In this document: positions 63,585 to 64,000 of the stretch, in pieces
Layout of the letters: each line of letters begins with the position of its first letter
Position numbering within the stretch: the first letter of the stretch is position 1
Assembly (NCBI GenBank): GCA_031291295.1
Contig: JARLJI010000212.1
Coordinates: forward strand, 1-64,000
Direction: 5' to 3'
DNA: 64,000 nt
Origin: Rhodoferax sp.
GTDB taxonomy: Bacteria > Pseudomonadota > Gammaproteobacteria > Burkholderiales > Burkholderiaceae_C
Notes under the pieces: model-generated
Told to the model about the DNA's origin: nothing
Databases searched by the model: none
What the model saw: only the letters and a program-made list of their open reading frames with translations
Position numbers and translations under genes: made by a program

Positions 63585-64000
63585 CTAGCGCCAGGCCTGC
63601 GCGAACTCGCCGATCACCCGCTCCAGGTGCGCGCGCATCGCAGCCCGGGCCGCGACCGGATCGCGTGCCAGCAGGGCCTTGAAGATGCGCTGGTGGTCGG
63701 CGTGCGAGGCCAGGCGCAGGTCGGGGGTGTGAAAGTGGTGTTCGATCTTGGTCCAGACCGGTCCTTTGGACTGGTCCCACATGGCGGTGACCATTTGCAG
63801 CAGGACGCTGTTGCCGGTGGATTCGGCAATGCGCAGGTGGAACAGGCGGTCTGCCGCTTCGTTGGCTTCCTTGTCGTCGATGTTCTCGCGCATGTCGGCC
63901 AGCGCCGAGAAGATGCGGTCCAGGTCGGCGTCCTTGCGTGTCTCGGCGGCCACGGAGGCGATCTCCGACTCGATCAGGCAGCGTGCGCGCAGCAGTTCGA
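63585..64000 (-). CDS. GntR/FadR-family regulator, FCD domain (5' truncated by window edge)
   Basis: The C-terminal 138 residues of an FCD-domain transcription regulator; the frame is open to the right edge, so the winged-helix half is outside. The FCD helical bundle is seen in ELLRARCLIESEIASVAAET, DRLFHLRIAESTGNSVLLQM (metal-binding His) and HADHQRIFKALLARDPVAA with the second metal-binding His pair. UxuR/ExuR-type regulators of hexuronate genes have this architecture. It is 39 nt upstream of the binding-protein gene on the same strand, so it is probably the local regulator of the cluster. Confidence 0.9.
   Translation of the reverse strand, partial: ELLRARCLIESEIASVAAETRKDADLDRIFSALADMRENIDDKEANEAADRLFHLRIAESTGNSVLLQMVTAMWDQSKGPVWTKIEHHFHTPDLRLASHADHQRIFKALLARDPVAARAAMRAHLERVIGEFAQAWR

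Overview
The window looks like chromosomal DNA of a betaproteobacterium of the Comamonadaceae (Polaromonas/Rhodoferax/Acidovorax-like). The reasons are high GC, family-typical proteins throughout, and gene orders characteristic of that group: fimV-truA-trpFBA-accD; yceD-rpmF-plsX-fabHDG-acpP-fabF-rpoE-rseAB-mucD-lepAB-rnc-era-recO-pdxJ-acpS-nagZ; and hemCDXY. I see no rRNA, tRNA, CRISPR array, intact insertion sequence or prophage. Both edges cut genes: fimV on the left and a GntR/FCD regulator on the right.

Layout. 1-5780 (+): end of fimV, then truA, trpF, trpB, trpA, accD, tightly packed with ATGA overlaps. 5815-10477: a YggT membrane protein (-), a Lon-N-domain protein and lysS (+), a patatin (-) and a YgjP-type metallopeptidase (+). 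10466-29777 (all -): one long housekeeping block for fatty acid synthesis, the sigma-E envelope stress system, LepA/LepB, RNase III, Era, RecO, PdxJ, AcpS and NagZ. 29803-31193 (+): a Maf pyrophosphatase and an RsmI-like methylase. 31194-34269 (-): SppA, a Rieske protein, a HAD phosphatase and an RluC-type enzyme. 34789-37929 (+): RNase E with a 0.5 kb leader. 38042-42243 (-): hemY, hemX, hemD, hemC. 42298-45830 (+): ppc and a fatty acid hydroxylase-like protein. 45864-48890 (-): an AI-2E family exporter and an AlgR/AlgZ-like two-component pair. 48912-55597 (+): argH, then an OmpR/QseB-like two-component system, cardiolipin synthase and a second HtrA protease. 55598-56518: gene debris. 56519-64000 (-): a sugar-acid catabolic cluster (SDR, KDG kinase, D-mannonate dehydratase, polar amino-acid-type ABC transporter with two binding proteins, GntR regulator).

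Working together: the sigma-E/RseA/RseB/MucD block, the second HtrA and the two-component system next to it form two envelope-quality modules. The second module carries the same direct-repeat operator (TTAAG-N6-CTAAG) in front of the response regulator gene and in front of the HtrA gene, so a self-activating regulator that drives its neighbouring protease is likely. The last cluster reads as fructuronate -> mannonate -> 2-keto-3-deoxygluconate -> KDPG with its own uptake system. A wrecked second enolase-superfamily dehydratase lies just beyond the SDR gene.

The most unusual signal is a dispersed repeat with a 17-bp near-palindromic core, GCTAY-N7-RTAGC, followed by a tail with TGCG...GGGCTACAGGC. 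I find about ten copies in 64 kb, several of them inside genes. The coding copies in trpF, era, rseB, rseA, sppA and hemD are all read in the same frame (Ala-x-x-x-(Val/Ile)-Ala, with hemD degenerate). They make up the Era N-terminus, nearly the whole RseB signal peptide, an RseA linker and a HemD insertion. A second, GC-rich repeat family encodes the N-terminus of the QseC-like kinase and recurs inverted just behind that gene.
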